This document shows positions 53,442 through 62,239 of a stretch of 64,000 nucleotides of DNA, in pieces (within the stretch, counting starts at the first letter, position 1; each line of letters starts with the position of its first letter). The stretch covers positions 5,759,501 to 5,823,500 of the forward strand of contig NZ_CP013949.1 of the NCBI RefSeq assembly GCF_000296215.2, written 5' to 3'. A program made the translations under genes and the position numbers. The notes below the pieces were generated by a model, which worked only from the letters and a program-made list of their open reading frames with translations, did no database searches and had not been told where the DNA came from. The stretch comes from Bradyrhizobium sp. CCGE-LA001. Its GTDB lineage: Bacteria; Pseudomonadota; Alphaproteobacteria; Rhizobiales; Xanthobacteraceae.

Positions 53442-54704
53442 ATGCGTCGTATCGTCGTGACGGGAATGGGCGCGGTGTCGCCACTCGGCTGCGGTGTCGA
53501 ATTGTCGTGGCGGCGGCTGCTCGCGGGCCAGAGCGGACTGCGGCCGTTGCCCGAATGGGCGCAGGCGCTGCCGGCGCGTATTGCCGGACGCGTGCCCGAC
53601 AAGGCCGATGATGCCGAGGGCGGCTTCGATCCCGCTCAGGCAGCCGCGCCGAAGGACCAGCGCAAGATGGACCGCTTCATCCTGTTCGCGCTGCTCGCCA
53701 CTGCCGAAGCGGTCGCGCAGGCCGGATGGACGCCGCAGAACGCGAGCGCGCTGGAGCGCACCGCGACGATCATCGCCTCCGGCGTCGGCGGCTTTCCGGC
53801 GATGGCGGAGGCTGTGCGCATCACCGAGCAGCGCGGCGTCCGCCGGCTCTCGCCCTTCACGATCCCCTCGTTCCTCGCCAATCTCGCCGCCGGTCATGTC
53901 TCGATCAAGTACGGCTTTAGGGGCGCGCTGGGCACGCCCGTCACGGCCTGCGCCGCCGGCGTGCAGGCGATCGGCGATGCCGCGCGCATGATCCGATCAG
54001 GCGAAGCCGATGTCGCGATCTGCGGCGGCGCAGAGGCCTGCATCGATATCGTCAGCCTCGGCGGCTTTGCGGCGGCCCGCGCGCTGTCGAGCGGCTTCAA
54101 CAATGCGCCCGCGCGCGCCTCGCGCCCGTTCGATCGCGACCGCGACGGCTTTGTGATGGGCGAAGGCGCCGGCATCCTGGTGATCGAAGCACTGGACCAT
54201 GCGCTCGCGCGCGGCGCGACGCCGATCGCGGAGATCCTCGGCTACGGCACGACTGCGGATGCCTATCACATGACGTCGGGCCCGCCCGATGGTGACGGCG
54301 CGCGTCGCGCCATGGAGATCGCGCTACGGCAGGCGAAGCTTGCGCCCGCGGATGTGCAGCACCTCAATGCGCATGCGACCTCGACGCCGGCCGGCGACGA
54401 GAGCGAGCTAGGCGCCATCGCCGCGTTGTTCGGCCGCAACCGCGGCATTGCCGTCAGCGCGACCAAATCGGCCACCGGCCATCTGCTTGGTGCCGCCGGC
54501 GGGCTGGAAGCAATCTTCACCGTGCTCGCCTTGCGTGACCAGATCGCGCCGCCGACGCTCAATCTCGAAAACCCCGATCCGGGCGCGGACGGCATCGACA
54601 TCGTCGCAGGCAGCGCGCGGCCGATGCCGATGCAGCATGCCATCTCCAACGGATTCGGCTTCGGCGGGGTGAACGCCAGCGTGATCTTCCGCCGGATCGG
54701 CTGA
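53442..54704 (+). CDS. Beta-ketoacyl-ACP synthase, FabF type
   Basis: A 420-residue condensing enzyme. The catalytic triad is visible: cysteine in TPVTACAAGVQAIGDAARMI, histidine in LNAHATSTPAGDESELGAI, and the lysine-histidine segment ATKSATGHLLGAAGGLEAI. The length and GVNASVIFRR end are typical of FabF, which extends fatty acyl chains using malonyl-ACP. There is no acyl carrier protein or reductase beside it, and the true fabF of the cell is probably elsewhere. Coupling to an HxlR regulator suggests a special, induced lipid or polyketide task. Confidence 0.92.
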   Translation: MRRIVVTGMGAVSPLGCGVELSWRRLLAGQSGLRPLPEWAQALPARIAGRVPDKADDAEGGFDPAQAAAPKDQRKMDRFILFALLATAEAVAQAGWTPQNASALERTATIIASGVGGFPAMAEAVRITEQRGVRRLSPFTIPSFLANLAAGHVSIKYGFRGALGTPVTACAAGVQAIGDAARMIRSGEADVAICGGAEACIDIVSLGGFAAARALSSGFNNAPARASRPFDRDRDGFVMGEGAGILVIEALDHALARGATPIAEILGYGTTADAYHMTSGPPDGDGARRAMEIALRQAKLAPADVQHLNAHATSTPAGDESELGAIAALFGRNRGIAVSATKSATGHLLGAAGGLEAIFTVLALRDQIAPPTLNLENPDPGADGIDIVAGSARPMPMQHAISNGFGFGGVNASVIFRRIG

Positions 54705-54762
54705 ACGGAGGTCTTTGAACGAGAGGCCTTGCAATCGCGGCGGGCTTCGTTACCAAAACAGC

Positions 54763-55395
54763 ATGATCGAACCGAATTTCTGGCTGTTCCTGGCCGCCGC
54801 TGTCCTCATTGCCGCCATTCCCGGCCCCGGCATCTTCTATGTCGCCGCACGGACCTTGTCGGAGGGGCGCGCCAGCGGTTATGCATCGACCGCGGGCACG
54901 GCACTGGGCGGACTGGTTCACGTGGTCGCGGGCAGCCTCGGCATCTCCGCGATCATCCTGGCCAGCGCCGAGCTGTTCGCGGCGGTGAAGTTCGTCGGCG
55001 CGCTCTATCTGGTCTGGCTCGGCATCAAGACGTTTCGCAACGCCGGCCGCGCGCTGTCGCTCGCGGGCGAGCCCATCGGCGACAAGCGCGCATTCCGCGA
55101 CGGCGTGCTGGTCGAGGCGCTGAACCCGAAGACCGCGGCTTTCTTCCTCGCCTTCATTCCACAGTTCCTCGATCCCGCGGGATCGAACCCCACGCTGCAA
55201 TTCATCGTGCTCGGTGCGATCTCGGTGGCCCTGAACACCCTCGCGGACGTCGTGGTGGTGCTGATGGCCTCGGCAACGCGCGCACAGCTGATCGGACGGC
55301 CGCATCTGATGCGGCGTCTCACGCAATCCTCCGGCGTCTTCATTGCCGGCCTCGGCCTTTCACTTGCGCTGGCGCGGCGGCCGGCAAATGGCTAG
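54763..55395 (+). CDS. LysE-family amino acid exporter
   Basis: A 210-residue inner-membrane protein with about six hydrophobic segments, from FWLFLAAAVLIAAIPGPGIF to SGVFIAGLGLSLALARR. The PGPGIFYVAARTLSEGRASG opening and FRDGVLVEALNPKTAAFFLA loop match the LysE/RhtB family, which exports basic or neutral amino acids and analogues. Substrate is not predictable. ATG 54763 places the first helix at the N-terminus. It overlaps the alpha/beta hydrolase by 8 bp, so both are translated together. It starts 58 bp after the FabF-like gene. Confidence 0.88.
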   Translation: MIEPNFWLFLAAAVLIAAIPGPGIFYVAARTLSEGRASGYASTAGTALGGLVHVVAGSLGISAIILASAELFAAVKFVGALYLVWLGIKTFRNAGRALSLAGEPIGDKRAFRDGVLVEALNPKTAAFFLAFIPQFLDPAGSNPTLQFIVLGAISVALNTLADVVVVLMASATRAQLIGRPHLMRRLTQSSGVFIAGLGLSLALARRPANG

Positions 55396-56266
55396 CAAGC
55401 CACAAAGCCGCTATTACGAGTCGCACGGCCTGCGGCTGCACTACGCGGACTGGGGCAACGAAAGCGCGCCCGTCGCCATCCTGGTTCACGGCGGCCGCGA
55501 TCATTGCCGGAGCTGGGACGTCATCGCCCGGTCGTTGCAGCCGCATTTCCATGTCATCGCACCGGACCTGCGCGGTCACGGCGATTCCGACTGGACCAAA
55601 GGCGGCAGCTACGCGCTGACGGAGTATGTGTACGATCTTGCGCAGCTAATCCGCAGCATCGCGGCGCCTGACGTCACGCTCATCGGCCATTCCATGGGCG
55701 GCATGGTGAGCCTGATCTTTTCAGGATCGTTCCCCGAGCTGGTCACCAAGCTGGTCGTGCTCGACGGCGTGACCATGTCGCCGGATGCACAAAAACCGCC
55801 TGTGCATGAGCGCATTGGCAAATGGGTGGCCCAGCTCGACAGGCTGCACGACCGCACGCCGCGCCGCTATCCGACCCTCGACGATGCCGCGGCGCAGATG
55901 ATGCTCCACAACAAGCGCCTCGCCCGCGACCTCGCGCTGCATCTTGCCACGCATGGCGCGCGGAAGAACGAGGACGGCACCTATAGCTGGAAGTTCGATC
56001 CCTATCAGCGCGCCAGCGCCCCGCACCGGCTCTGGCCGGACGACCACGTCGCGCTGTGGTCGCGCATCGCCTGCCCGACGCTGCTGCTCAATGCCGGCGA
56101 AAGCTTTCTGGCAGGCGCAGAAGCGGCAGGCCTGGAGCGCTATTTCCCGAACGCGCGCATCGCGACCATCGCCGGCGCAGGACACTGGCTGCAGCATGAC
56201 AAGCCGCAGGAGGTGTTGGGCGAGATCCGGCGGTTTCTCGGGCTGGACGCGGAAAGCAACGGCTAG
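55388..56266 (+). CDS. Alpha/beta hydrolase
   Basis: A 292-residue alpha/beta-hydrolase. The nucleophile elbow is LIGHSMGGMVSLIFSG, the oxyanion segment ILVHGGRDHCRSWD, and the acid and histidine are expected near LLNAGESF and GAGHWLQHDKPQEV. It could be an esterase, a lactonase or a C-C hydrolase; the sequence does not decide. The start ATG 55388 overlaps the LysE stop by 8 bp. The order HxlR-FabF-LysE-hydrolase suggests linked expression, though the 58-bp gap before LysE leaves room for a separate promoter. Confidence 0.88.
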   Translation: MASKPQSRYYESHGLRLHYADWGNESAPVAILVHGGRDHCRSWDVIARSLQPHFHVIAPDLRGHGDSDWTKGGSYALTEYVYDLAQLIRSIAAPDVTLIGHSMGGMVSLIFSGSFPELVTKLVVLDGVTMSPDAQKPPVHERIGKWVAQLDRLHDRTPRRYPTLDDAAAQMMLHNKRLARDLALHLATHGARKNEDGTYSWKFDPYQRASAPHRLWPDDHVALWSRIACPTLLLNAGESFLAGAEAAGLERYFPNARIATIAGAGHWLQHDKPQEVLGEIRRFLGLDAESNG

Positions 56267-56274
56267 CTCACCTG

Positions 56275-56372
56275 CCGTAGGGTGGGCAAAGGCGCCACAG
56301 CGCCGTGCCCACCATGCATCCAAGTTGGAGAATAGGAGTGGTGGGCACGCTTCGCTTTGCCCACCCTACGGC
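56275..56372. repeat. Dispersed palindromic repeat, family A, copy 4
   Basis: GCCGTAGGGTGGGCAAAGGCG, inner CGTGCCCACCA and TGGTGGGCACG arms, then CCACCCTACGGC. It separates the convergent hydrolase and ispE genes. Confidence 0.9.
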
Positions 56373-56390
56373 ACCGTTGCCGGGAAATAC

Positions 56391-57275
56391 CTAGCTCAAC
56401 GTCCCCGCATGCACCCACCAGCCGGGGTGATCGCGCCGGGTCCGTTCGGCGGCGGCATGGGCGTCGGCCGGCGCGCCATAGATGGCAAAGCAGGTCGCAC
56501 CCGAGCCGGACATGCGGGCGAGCTTGACGCCGGCGGAATCGCGCAAGGCTTCCAGTACCTCGCCGATCACCGGCTCGATGCGCATCGCGGGCGCTTCGAG
56601 GTCGTTGCCCACCGTTTCGAGGACCTTAATCCAATCGGCGATGGAGCCGCCCTCCTCCGGCCAGGCCGGGGCGCGGATGACGTCGGTGACGCCGACCAAG
56701 AGCTCGCCGTTGCGCAAGCCCAGCGCCTTGAACACGTCCTGGGTCGCGACGGGCACGCGCGGATTGACCATGACGCAGGGCATGCTCGGCAGCGCCAGCG
56801 GCAACAGCTGCTCGCCGACCCCGGTCATGTCGCAGGCGCGCGAGACGAGGCACACCGGCACGTCCGCGCCGGTCGCGAGCGCGACCTTCTTAATGCGGGG
56901 ATCATCGAGCGGCAGATCGTTGAGACGCGCCAGGAGCCGCAGCGCCGCCGCGGCATCCGCCGAGCCGCCGCCGATGCCGGCTGCGACGGGGAGCACCTTG
57001 TCGAGCGCGAAGGCGCCGAGCTTCAGGCCGGGAACGGCCTCGGCCAGAAGCCTAGCGGCCTTGATCACGAGATTGTCGGCGGTATCGCCGCAAGCCGCAG
57101 CCAACGGTCCGGTGGTGATGAGCTTCAGCTCGCCGCCCGGCTCCAGCGTCAGCCGGTCAGCGCAGTCGGCAAACGCGACCACGCTTTCGAGATCATGATA
57201 GCCGTCGGCACGACGGCCGACGACGCGAAGGCTCAAATTGACCTTCGCGCGCCCCTCTTCAATCAACGCCGACAT
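56391..57275 (-). CDS. ispE: 4-diphosphocytidyl-2-C-methyl-D-erythritol kinase
   Basis: IspE phosphorylates CDP-methylerythritol in the MEP pathway, supplying isoprenoid units. The 294 residues carry AKVNLSLRVVGRRADGYHDL at the N-terminus and the GHMP ATP-binding loop PVAAGIGGGSADAAAALRLL, then a late ARMSGSGATCFAIYG motif. All match the family. ATG 57275 is preferred by family alignment; GTG 57284 is possible. It is 111 bp downstream of the TPR protein, and both may be one transcript. Its product pathway also feeds the polyprenyl synthase encoded at 51663. Confidence 0.96.
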   Translation of the reverse strand: MSALIEEGRAKVNLSLRVVGRRADGYHDLESVVAFADCADRLTLEPGGELKLITTGPLAAACGDTADNLVIKAARLLAEAVPGLKLGAFALDKVLPVAAGIGGGSADAAAALRLLARLNDLPLDDPRIKKVALATGADVPVCLVSRACDMTGVGEQLLPLALPSMPCVMVNPRVPVATQDVFKALGLRNGELLVGVTDVIRAPAWPEEGGSIADWIKVLETVGNDLEAPAMRIEPVIGEVLEALRDSAGVKLARMSGSGATCFAIYGAPADAHAAAERTRRDHPGWWVHAGTLS

Positions 57276-57386
57276 CGGCGACACGCCCCCAACTTCAGAT
57301 TCTCGTTGCGCATGATCTCCGCGCAAACGCGTTCAGCGTTTGTCGCGAGGAAAACCGCTACATACTTTTCCGGATCATGCGCCAGC

Positions 57387-59183
57387 TCAGCCGCCCCTGC
57401 CGTCGTCCTTTTTCTTCTCGGCCTGCGCCGCGGAAGAGTTCGAGTTGTCGTCCGGAAGGCCGTTGGCGATCTTGGCCTCGATCTTCGGCAGCTCTTCCGG
57501 CTCGGGCTTGAGATCGCGCGCATGCGACCACTGGAATTTGGCTTCCAGCGTGCGGCCGACGCGCCAATAGGCGTCGCCGAGGTGATCGTTGATGGTGGGA
57601 TCCTCGGGCTTGAGATCGATCGCGCGCTCGAGGTTCTTCACCGCTTCCTCGTAATTGCCGATGCGGTAATAGGCCCAGCCGAGCGAATCGACGATGTAGC
57701 CGTCGTCGGGACGCTGCTCGACGGCACGCTTGATCATCTTCATGCCTTCGTCGAGATTCACGCCCTGGTCGATCCAGGAATAGCCGAGATAGTTGAGGAC
57801 GTGGGGCTGGTCGGGCTGGAGTTCCAGCGCCTTCTTCATGTCGGCCTCGGCCTTGCTCCACTGCTTGGAGCGCTCCTCGCAGATGCCGCGATAATAGTAC
57901 CAGACGCTGTTGGCCTTGTCGTTGCCGGCCGGGAGCACCTCGATGCCTTGCGAATAGGTCGCGCCGCAATCGCCGAACCGCTTGCGGCCGCGCTCGATGT
58001 TGCCGAGCGCCATGATGGCTTCGAGATCCTTTGGATCCTCCGACGTGACGCCCTTGAGGATCTTGATCGCCTCGTCGGTGCGGTCGGCGGAATCGAGGTC
58101 GATGGCCAGCTGGATCTGCGCGTTGCGCTTGAGCGGCGAGGACGCGGGCACGCGCTCATAGACCTTGATCGCCATCTTCGGCCGCTTCACCGACTCATAG
58201 AGATCGGCGAGCGAGAGCAGCGCCAGCGGATGGCTGGGCTGGAGGTAGAGCGCCAGCTGAAGATAGACCAGCGCCAGATCCTCGCCGCCGCGGCGGGTCA
58301 GCGTGGCGCCGATGCCGTAGAGCGCTTCGGCGGCGCCCGCTTGCGCCGAATCGACCAGCGGCGACATCTTCTTGCCGGCCTTGGTGTCGCGCAGGCCTTC
58401 CTGAATCAGCGGATGACGCGCGAGCTTCTTGTCGAAGGCCTGGTAGACATTGGTCGCCGCGGCGGAATCCTTGTTGCGCGACAGCCAGCGCCCATAGGCT
58501 TCGGTGACGCGCAGCATGGAATCGTCGAGCTTGTAGGCGCGCTCGAAGCGCGTGCCGGCGTCCTTCTCCTTGCCGGAGAGCTCGAGGATCATGCCGGTGT
58601 GGAGGTCCTTGAACAGCGGGTACCATTCGGGACCTGTCAACTTGTCGATGGTGGCGACACCACCCTTGGCATCACCCGCGCCATAGGCGGCCCAGCCCGA
58701 CAGCAGCGTGGCGACGAGATCGGTGATGGGACCGCGGATCGACTGGTTGATGTTGGTTTGCGCCGACGCGTACTTCTTCAGCTTGAGATCGTGCACGCCG
58801 ACCACGAGGCGCGCGACACGGTTGGTCTTGTCGATGGTGAGGATGCGCTCGGCGAGCTTGACCGCCTCCTCGATGTCGCCGTCGGCGACCGACGAGATGA
58901 AGGCGCGGTCGAGCAGCTCGTTGTTCTTCGGGTCGGTGCGTAAGGCGGAGCGATAGAATGCGGCGGCCGAGGCCGCGTCACGCTCGACACTGGCGTGGCG
59001 GGCGGCGAGATAGCTGCCGGCACCGGTCAGCGACTTCAGATCGTTTCGGGTCGGAAACTGCGCCGCCGTGTTCTCCGGGTGATCCGGCGTCTGCGCCAGG
59101 ACCGCGCCAGGGACCGCCACGAGCGCGGTGCCCATGAAGGCGATGGCGGCAGCAGTCCAGCGGTTGAAACGATTTGAAAACAT
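57387..59183 (-). CDS. Exported tetratricopeptide-repeat protein
   Basis: A 598-residue protein. Residues 1-30 form a signal peptide (AAAIAFMGTALVAVPGAVLA, then QTPDHPE). The mature part is a chain of TPR helices, clearest as YLQLALYLQPSHPLALLSLA, then MKKALELQPDQPHVLNYLGY and LERAIDLKPEDPTINDHLGD. TPR arrays bind partner proteins, here in the periplasm. The C-terminal 40 residues are charged and disordered. It could help outer-membrane or polysaccharide assembly, but no partner gene is adjacent. The ATG at 59183 is the start of the signal peptide. Confidence 0.88.
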   Translation of the reverse strand: MFSNRFNRWTAAAIAFMGTALVAVPGAVLAQTPDHPENTAAQFPTRNDLKSLTGAGSYLAARHASVERDAASAAAFYRSALRTDPKNNELLDRAFISSVADGDIEEAVKLAERILTIDKTNRVARLVVGVHDLKLKKYASAQTNINQSIRGPITDLVATLLSGWAAYGAGDAKGGVATIDKLTGPEWYPLFKDLHTGMILELSGKEKDAGTRFERAYKLDDSMLRVTEAYGRWLSRNKDSAAATNVYQAFDKKLARHPLIQEGLRDTKAGKKMSPLVDSAQAGAAEALYGIGATLTRRGGEDLALVYLQLALYLQPSHPLALLSLADLYESVKRPKMAIKVYERVPASSPLKRNAQIQLAIDLDSADRTDEAIKILKGVTSEDPKDLEAIMALGNIERGRKRFGDCGATYSQGIEVLPAGNDKANSVWYYYRGICEERSKQWSKAEADMKKALELQPDQPHVLNYLGYSWIDQGVNLDEGMKMIKRAVEQRPDDGYIVDSLGWAYYRIGNYEEAVKNLERAIDLKPEDPTINDHLGDAYWRVGRTLEAKFQWSHARDLKPEPEELPKIEAKIANGLPDDNSNSSAAQAEKKKDDGRGG

Positions 59184-59507
59184 CAGGGCTCGCCTTGAGT
59201 TGGTAGTGCCTGGGTTTGCAGCAGAGGGCCGTATCGCATGCGAACGCGGCCGGTGGCATCGGGACCCGGAACCGTCAGGCCGACAATGCCGCTTTTGGCG
59301 CTTCGCCGCAAGGATTCGGACCGGCGATCACCGCCGCACGCCCCAAATCGGCCAGGTGAATCCGCCAACAGCGCCCCAAGACGCCGCTACTATGGCCTTA
59401 TCGTGGCCGCGGGCCGCTTCCGTAGTCCGGTTCTCACGCGAACGTGCGCACATGACCGGGGCCGCGTAACCTTGGTCACATTGGCCCTGGCTGGACGGGA
59501 TTTGGGC
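59184..59507. other. Intergenic region between the TPR and ETF-QO genes
   Basis: It holds the likely promoter of the TPR gene. I found no RNA gene or operator. A frame at 59183-59368 in the minus direction has no family features and I do not accept it. Confidence 0.5.
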
Positions 59508-61169
59508 CTACATCGCCTCGTAGTTTGGGCCGCCGCCCCCCTCCGGAGGAACCCATGTGATGTTGCCGTTCGGGTCCTTCACGTCGCAGGTTTTGCAGTG
59601 GACGCAATTCTGGGCGTTGATCTGGAAGCGCGGGCTCGTCCCCTCCTCGACCCACTCATAGACGCCAGCGGGGCAATAACGGTTCGAGGGACCGGCATAG
59701 ACGTCGTGCTCGGAGGTCTTCTGCAGGTTCATGTCAGTCACCTTCAGATGGACCGGCTGGTCCTCCTCATGATTGGTGTTGGACAGGAACACCGAGGAGA
59801 GCTTGTCGAACGTGATCTTGCCGTCGGGCTTCGGATAGTCCTTGGGCGCGTGCTGCTTGGCTGGATCGAGCGTGGCACGATCATGCTTGAGATGGGATTG
59901 CGTGCCGAACAGCGACGCGCCGAACAGCGTGTTGCACCACATGTCGAAGCCGCCTAGCGCGACGCCGAGCACGGTGCCGAACTTCGACCACAGCGGCTTG
60001 ACGTTGCGGACCAGGAATAGGTCCTTGCCGACCGACGAGGACCGCCAGGCATTCTCGTATTCGATCAGTTCGTCATTGGCGCGCTCGGCCGCAAGCGCGG
60101 CTGCGACATGCTCGGCCGCGAGCATGCCGGTACCCATCGCATTGTGCACGCCCTTGATGCGCGGCACGTTGACGAAGCCGGCCGCGCAGCCGATCAGCGC
60201 GCCGCCGGGGAAGCTGAGCTTCGGCACCGACTGATAACCGCCCTCCGTGATGGCGCGCGCGCCGTAAGCGAGCCGCTTGGCGCCCTCGAACGTGCCGCGG
60301 ATCGAGGGATGGGTCTTGAAGCGCTGGAACTCGTCGAACGGCGACAGATAGGGATCGTCGTAGTTGAGATGCACGACGAAACCGACGGCGACGAGATTGT
60401 CGTCGTAGTGATAGAGGAACGAGCCGCCGCCGGTCTTCATGTCGAGCGGCCAGCCGAAGGAATGCTGGATCATTCCCTTCTGATGCTTGGCCGGATCGAT
60501 CTGCCAGACTTCCTTGAGGCCGATACCGAATTTCGGCGGCTCGCTCTTGGCGTCCAGCGCGAATTTGTTGATGAGCTGCTTGGTCAGGCTGCCGCGGGCG
60601 CCTTCGGCGAACAGCGTGTACTTGCCGAGCAATTCCATGCCACGGGTGAAGGAATCCTTCGGCTTGCCGTCACGGCCGATGCCCATGTCGCCGGTGGCGA
60701 TGCCCTTGACCTTGCCCTCCTCGTCATAGAGCACTTCGGCGGCGGCAAAGCCCGGATAGATCTCGACCCCGAGCGCCTCGGCCTTGCGCGCCAGCCAGCG
60801 GCAGACATTGCCGAGCGAGCCGATGTAGCAGTGATGATTGTTCATCAGCGGTGGCATCATGAAGTTCGGCAGCTTGATCGCGCCGGCGCCCGTCATCCAG
60901 AAGAAGCGGTCGTCCTTCACCTGCGTCTTCAGCGGACAATCGGAATCTTCGCGCCAGTCCGGAATCAGCTTGTCGAGCCCGGCCGGATCGATCACGGCGC
61001 CGGAGAGAATATGCGCGCCGACCTCGGAGCCCTTCTCCACCACGACGACGTTGAGATCGGCATTGAGCTGCTTCAGCCGGATCGCCGCGGCCAGGCCTGA
61101 GGGGCCGGCGCCGACGATGACGACGTCGAATTCCATGGATTCGCGCGGGGGAAGTTCTTCGGTGCTCAT
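59508..61169 (-). CDS. etfD: Electron-transfer flavoprotein-ubiquinone oxidoreductase
   Basis: ETF-QO passes electrons from ETF to ubiquinone at the inner membrane. The 553-residue protein starts with an FAD-binding fold (FDVVIVGAGPSGLAAAIRLK), has a central PHPTG-like FWMTGAGAIKLPNFMMPPLM segment, and ends with a 4Fe-4S domain whose cysteines are in RYCPAGVYEW and NCVHCKTCDVKDP. The final WVPPEGGGGPNYEAM is conserved. It serves fatty-acid and amino-acid oxidation. ATG 61169 fits the family. It is divergent from the uracil-DNA glycosylase gene. Confidence 0.97.
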   Translation of the reverse strand: MSTEELPPRESMEFDVVIVGAGPSGLAAAIRLKQLNADLNVVVVEKGSEVGAHILSGAVIDPAGLDKLIPDWREDSDCPLKTQVKDDRFFWMTGAGAIKLPNFMMPPLMNNHHCYIGSLGNVCRWLARKAEALGVEIYPGFAAAEVLYDEEGKVKGIATGDMGIGRDGKPKDSFTRGMELLGKYTLFAEGARGSLTKQLINKFALDAKSEPPKFGIGLKEVWQIDPAKHQKGMIQHSFGWPLDMKTGGGSFLYHYDDNLVAVGFVVHLNYDDPYLSPFDEFQRFKTHPSIRGTFEGAKRLAYGARAITEGGYQSVPKLSFPGGALIGCAAGFVNVPRIKGVHNAMGTGMLAAEHVAAALAAERANDELIEYENAWRSSSVGKDLFLVRNVKPLWSKFGTVLGVALGGFDMWCNTLFGASLFGTQSHLKHDRATLDPAKQHAPKDYPKPDGKITFDKLSSVFLSNTNHEEDQPVHLKVTDMNLQKTSEHDVYAGPSNRYCPAGVYEWVEEGTSPRFQINAQNCVHCKTCDVKDPNGNITWVPPEGGGGPNYEAM

Positions 61170-61314
61170 CTGATCTCAGCCCTTGAGACGGTCCTTGGTC
61201 ATTTGCGCCCTCTTGTTTCCGATTTTTCCGGGCAGGACAACCTCGGAAATGCGTTTCGCCGGGGTGCAAGGGGGTGCAAGGCGCCTTAAACTGAACTAAT
61301 AGTCAGACTTTCCC

Positions 61315-62127
61315 ATGATCCCCGAACCCGCACCCACCGTCCGCGAGCTTCTCGCCTTCTATCTGGAGGCCGGGGTCGACTGCGCGCTCGCGGAGGAACC
61401 GATCGACCGCCTGGCGGAATTGGATGCTCCGCCGCCGCCGCCGCGCGCGGCAGCTCCGGCCGAGGCACCGCGGCCGGTCGCAGCGCCCGCGGTCATGCGC
61501 GGCGAGAGCGCCCCTGCACCGGACGTTGCGATCGCGTCCGCACGCGAGGCCGCGCGCACCGCGCCGACGCTGGAGGCGTTACGCGAGCTGATGCAGAGCT
61601 TCGAGGGCTGCGCGCTGAAGCACACCGCCACGCGGCTGGTGTTTGCCGACGGCAATCCGAAGGCGCGCGTCATGTTCGTCGGCGAGGCACCGGGGCGCGA
61701 CGAGGACATCGAAGGGCTGCCCTTCGTCGGCCGCAGCGGCAAGCTGCTCGATCTGATGATAGGCGCCATAGGTCTCAACCGCACCACCGCCTACATCGCC
61801 AACGTCATACCCTGGCGGCCGCCCGGCAACCGCACGCCGACGCCGCAGGAGACTCAGATCTGCCTGCCCTTCATCCAGCGTCAGATCGAGCTGGTGAATC
61901 CGGATGTGCTGGTCACGCTCGGCAATCCCTCGACGCAGACGCTGCTGTCGACGCGCGACGGCATCATGCGCACGCGCGGCCGCTGGTTCGACTACGACAC
62001 CGGCCAGCGCACCATTCGCGCGCTGCCGACGTTTCACCCGGCCTATCTGTTGCGCTCGCCGGCCTACAAACGGCTGGCGTGGCAGGATCTGCGGTCGATC
62101 GCGAAGGCGCTGGCACAAGGCGCGTGA
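61315..62127 (+). CDS. Uracil-DNA glycosylase, family 4-like
   Basis: A 270-residue UDG. The core motifs are GEAPGRDEDIEGLPFVGRSG, the catalytic loop, and the downstream FHPAYLLRSPAYKRLAWQDL with its histidine. NVIPWRPPGNRTPTPQE is also typical. Family 4 enzymes hold a 4Fe-4S cluster through four cysteines; here FEGCALKHTA gives one, and further candidates are few (ICLPF), so the cluster may be lost or partly replaced. The first 90 residues are an alanine- and proline-rich extension. The ATG at 61315 opens this extension. A family E repeat follows the stop. Confidence 0.9.
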   Translation: MIPEPAPTVRELLAFYLEAGVDCALAEEPIDRLAELDAPPPPPRAAAPAEAPRPVAAPAVMRGESAPAPDVAIASAREAARTAPTLEALRELMQSFEGCALKHTATRLVFADGNPKARVMFVGEAPGRDEDIEGLPFVGRSGKLLDLMIGAIGLNRTTAYIANVIPWRPPGNRTPTPQETQICLPFIQRQIELVNPDVLVTLGNPSTQTLLSTRDGIMRTRGRWFDYDTGQRTIRALPTFHPAYLLRSPAYKRLAWQDLRSIAKALAQGA

Positions 62128-62139
62128 CGTTCCATCTCC

Positions 62140-62224
62140 GTCATTGCGAGCGCAGCGAAGTAATCCAGAGTGCCTCCGCGGAGATATCCTGGATTGCTTC
62201 GTCGCAAGAGCTCCTCGCAATGAC
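62140..62224. repeat. Dispersed palindromic repeat, family E, copy 2
   Basis: GTCATTGCGAGCGCAGCGAA and the inverse half GGATTGCTTCGTCGCAAGAG with CTCGCAATGAC, as at 52719 with some differences. It separates two convergent genes and can act as terminator for both. Confidence 0.85.
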
Positions 62225-62239
62225 AACCGAGAGAGCGCG

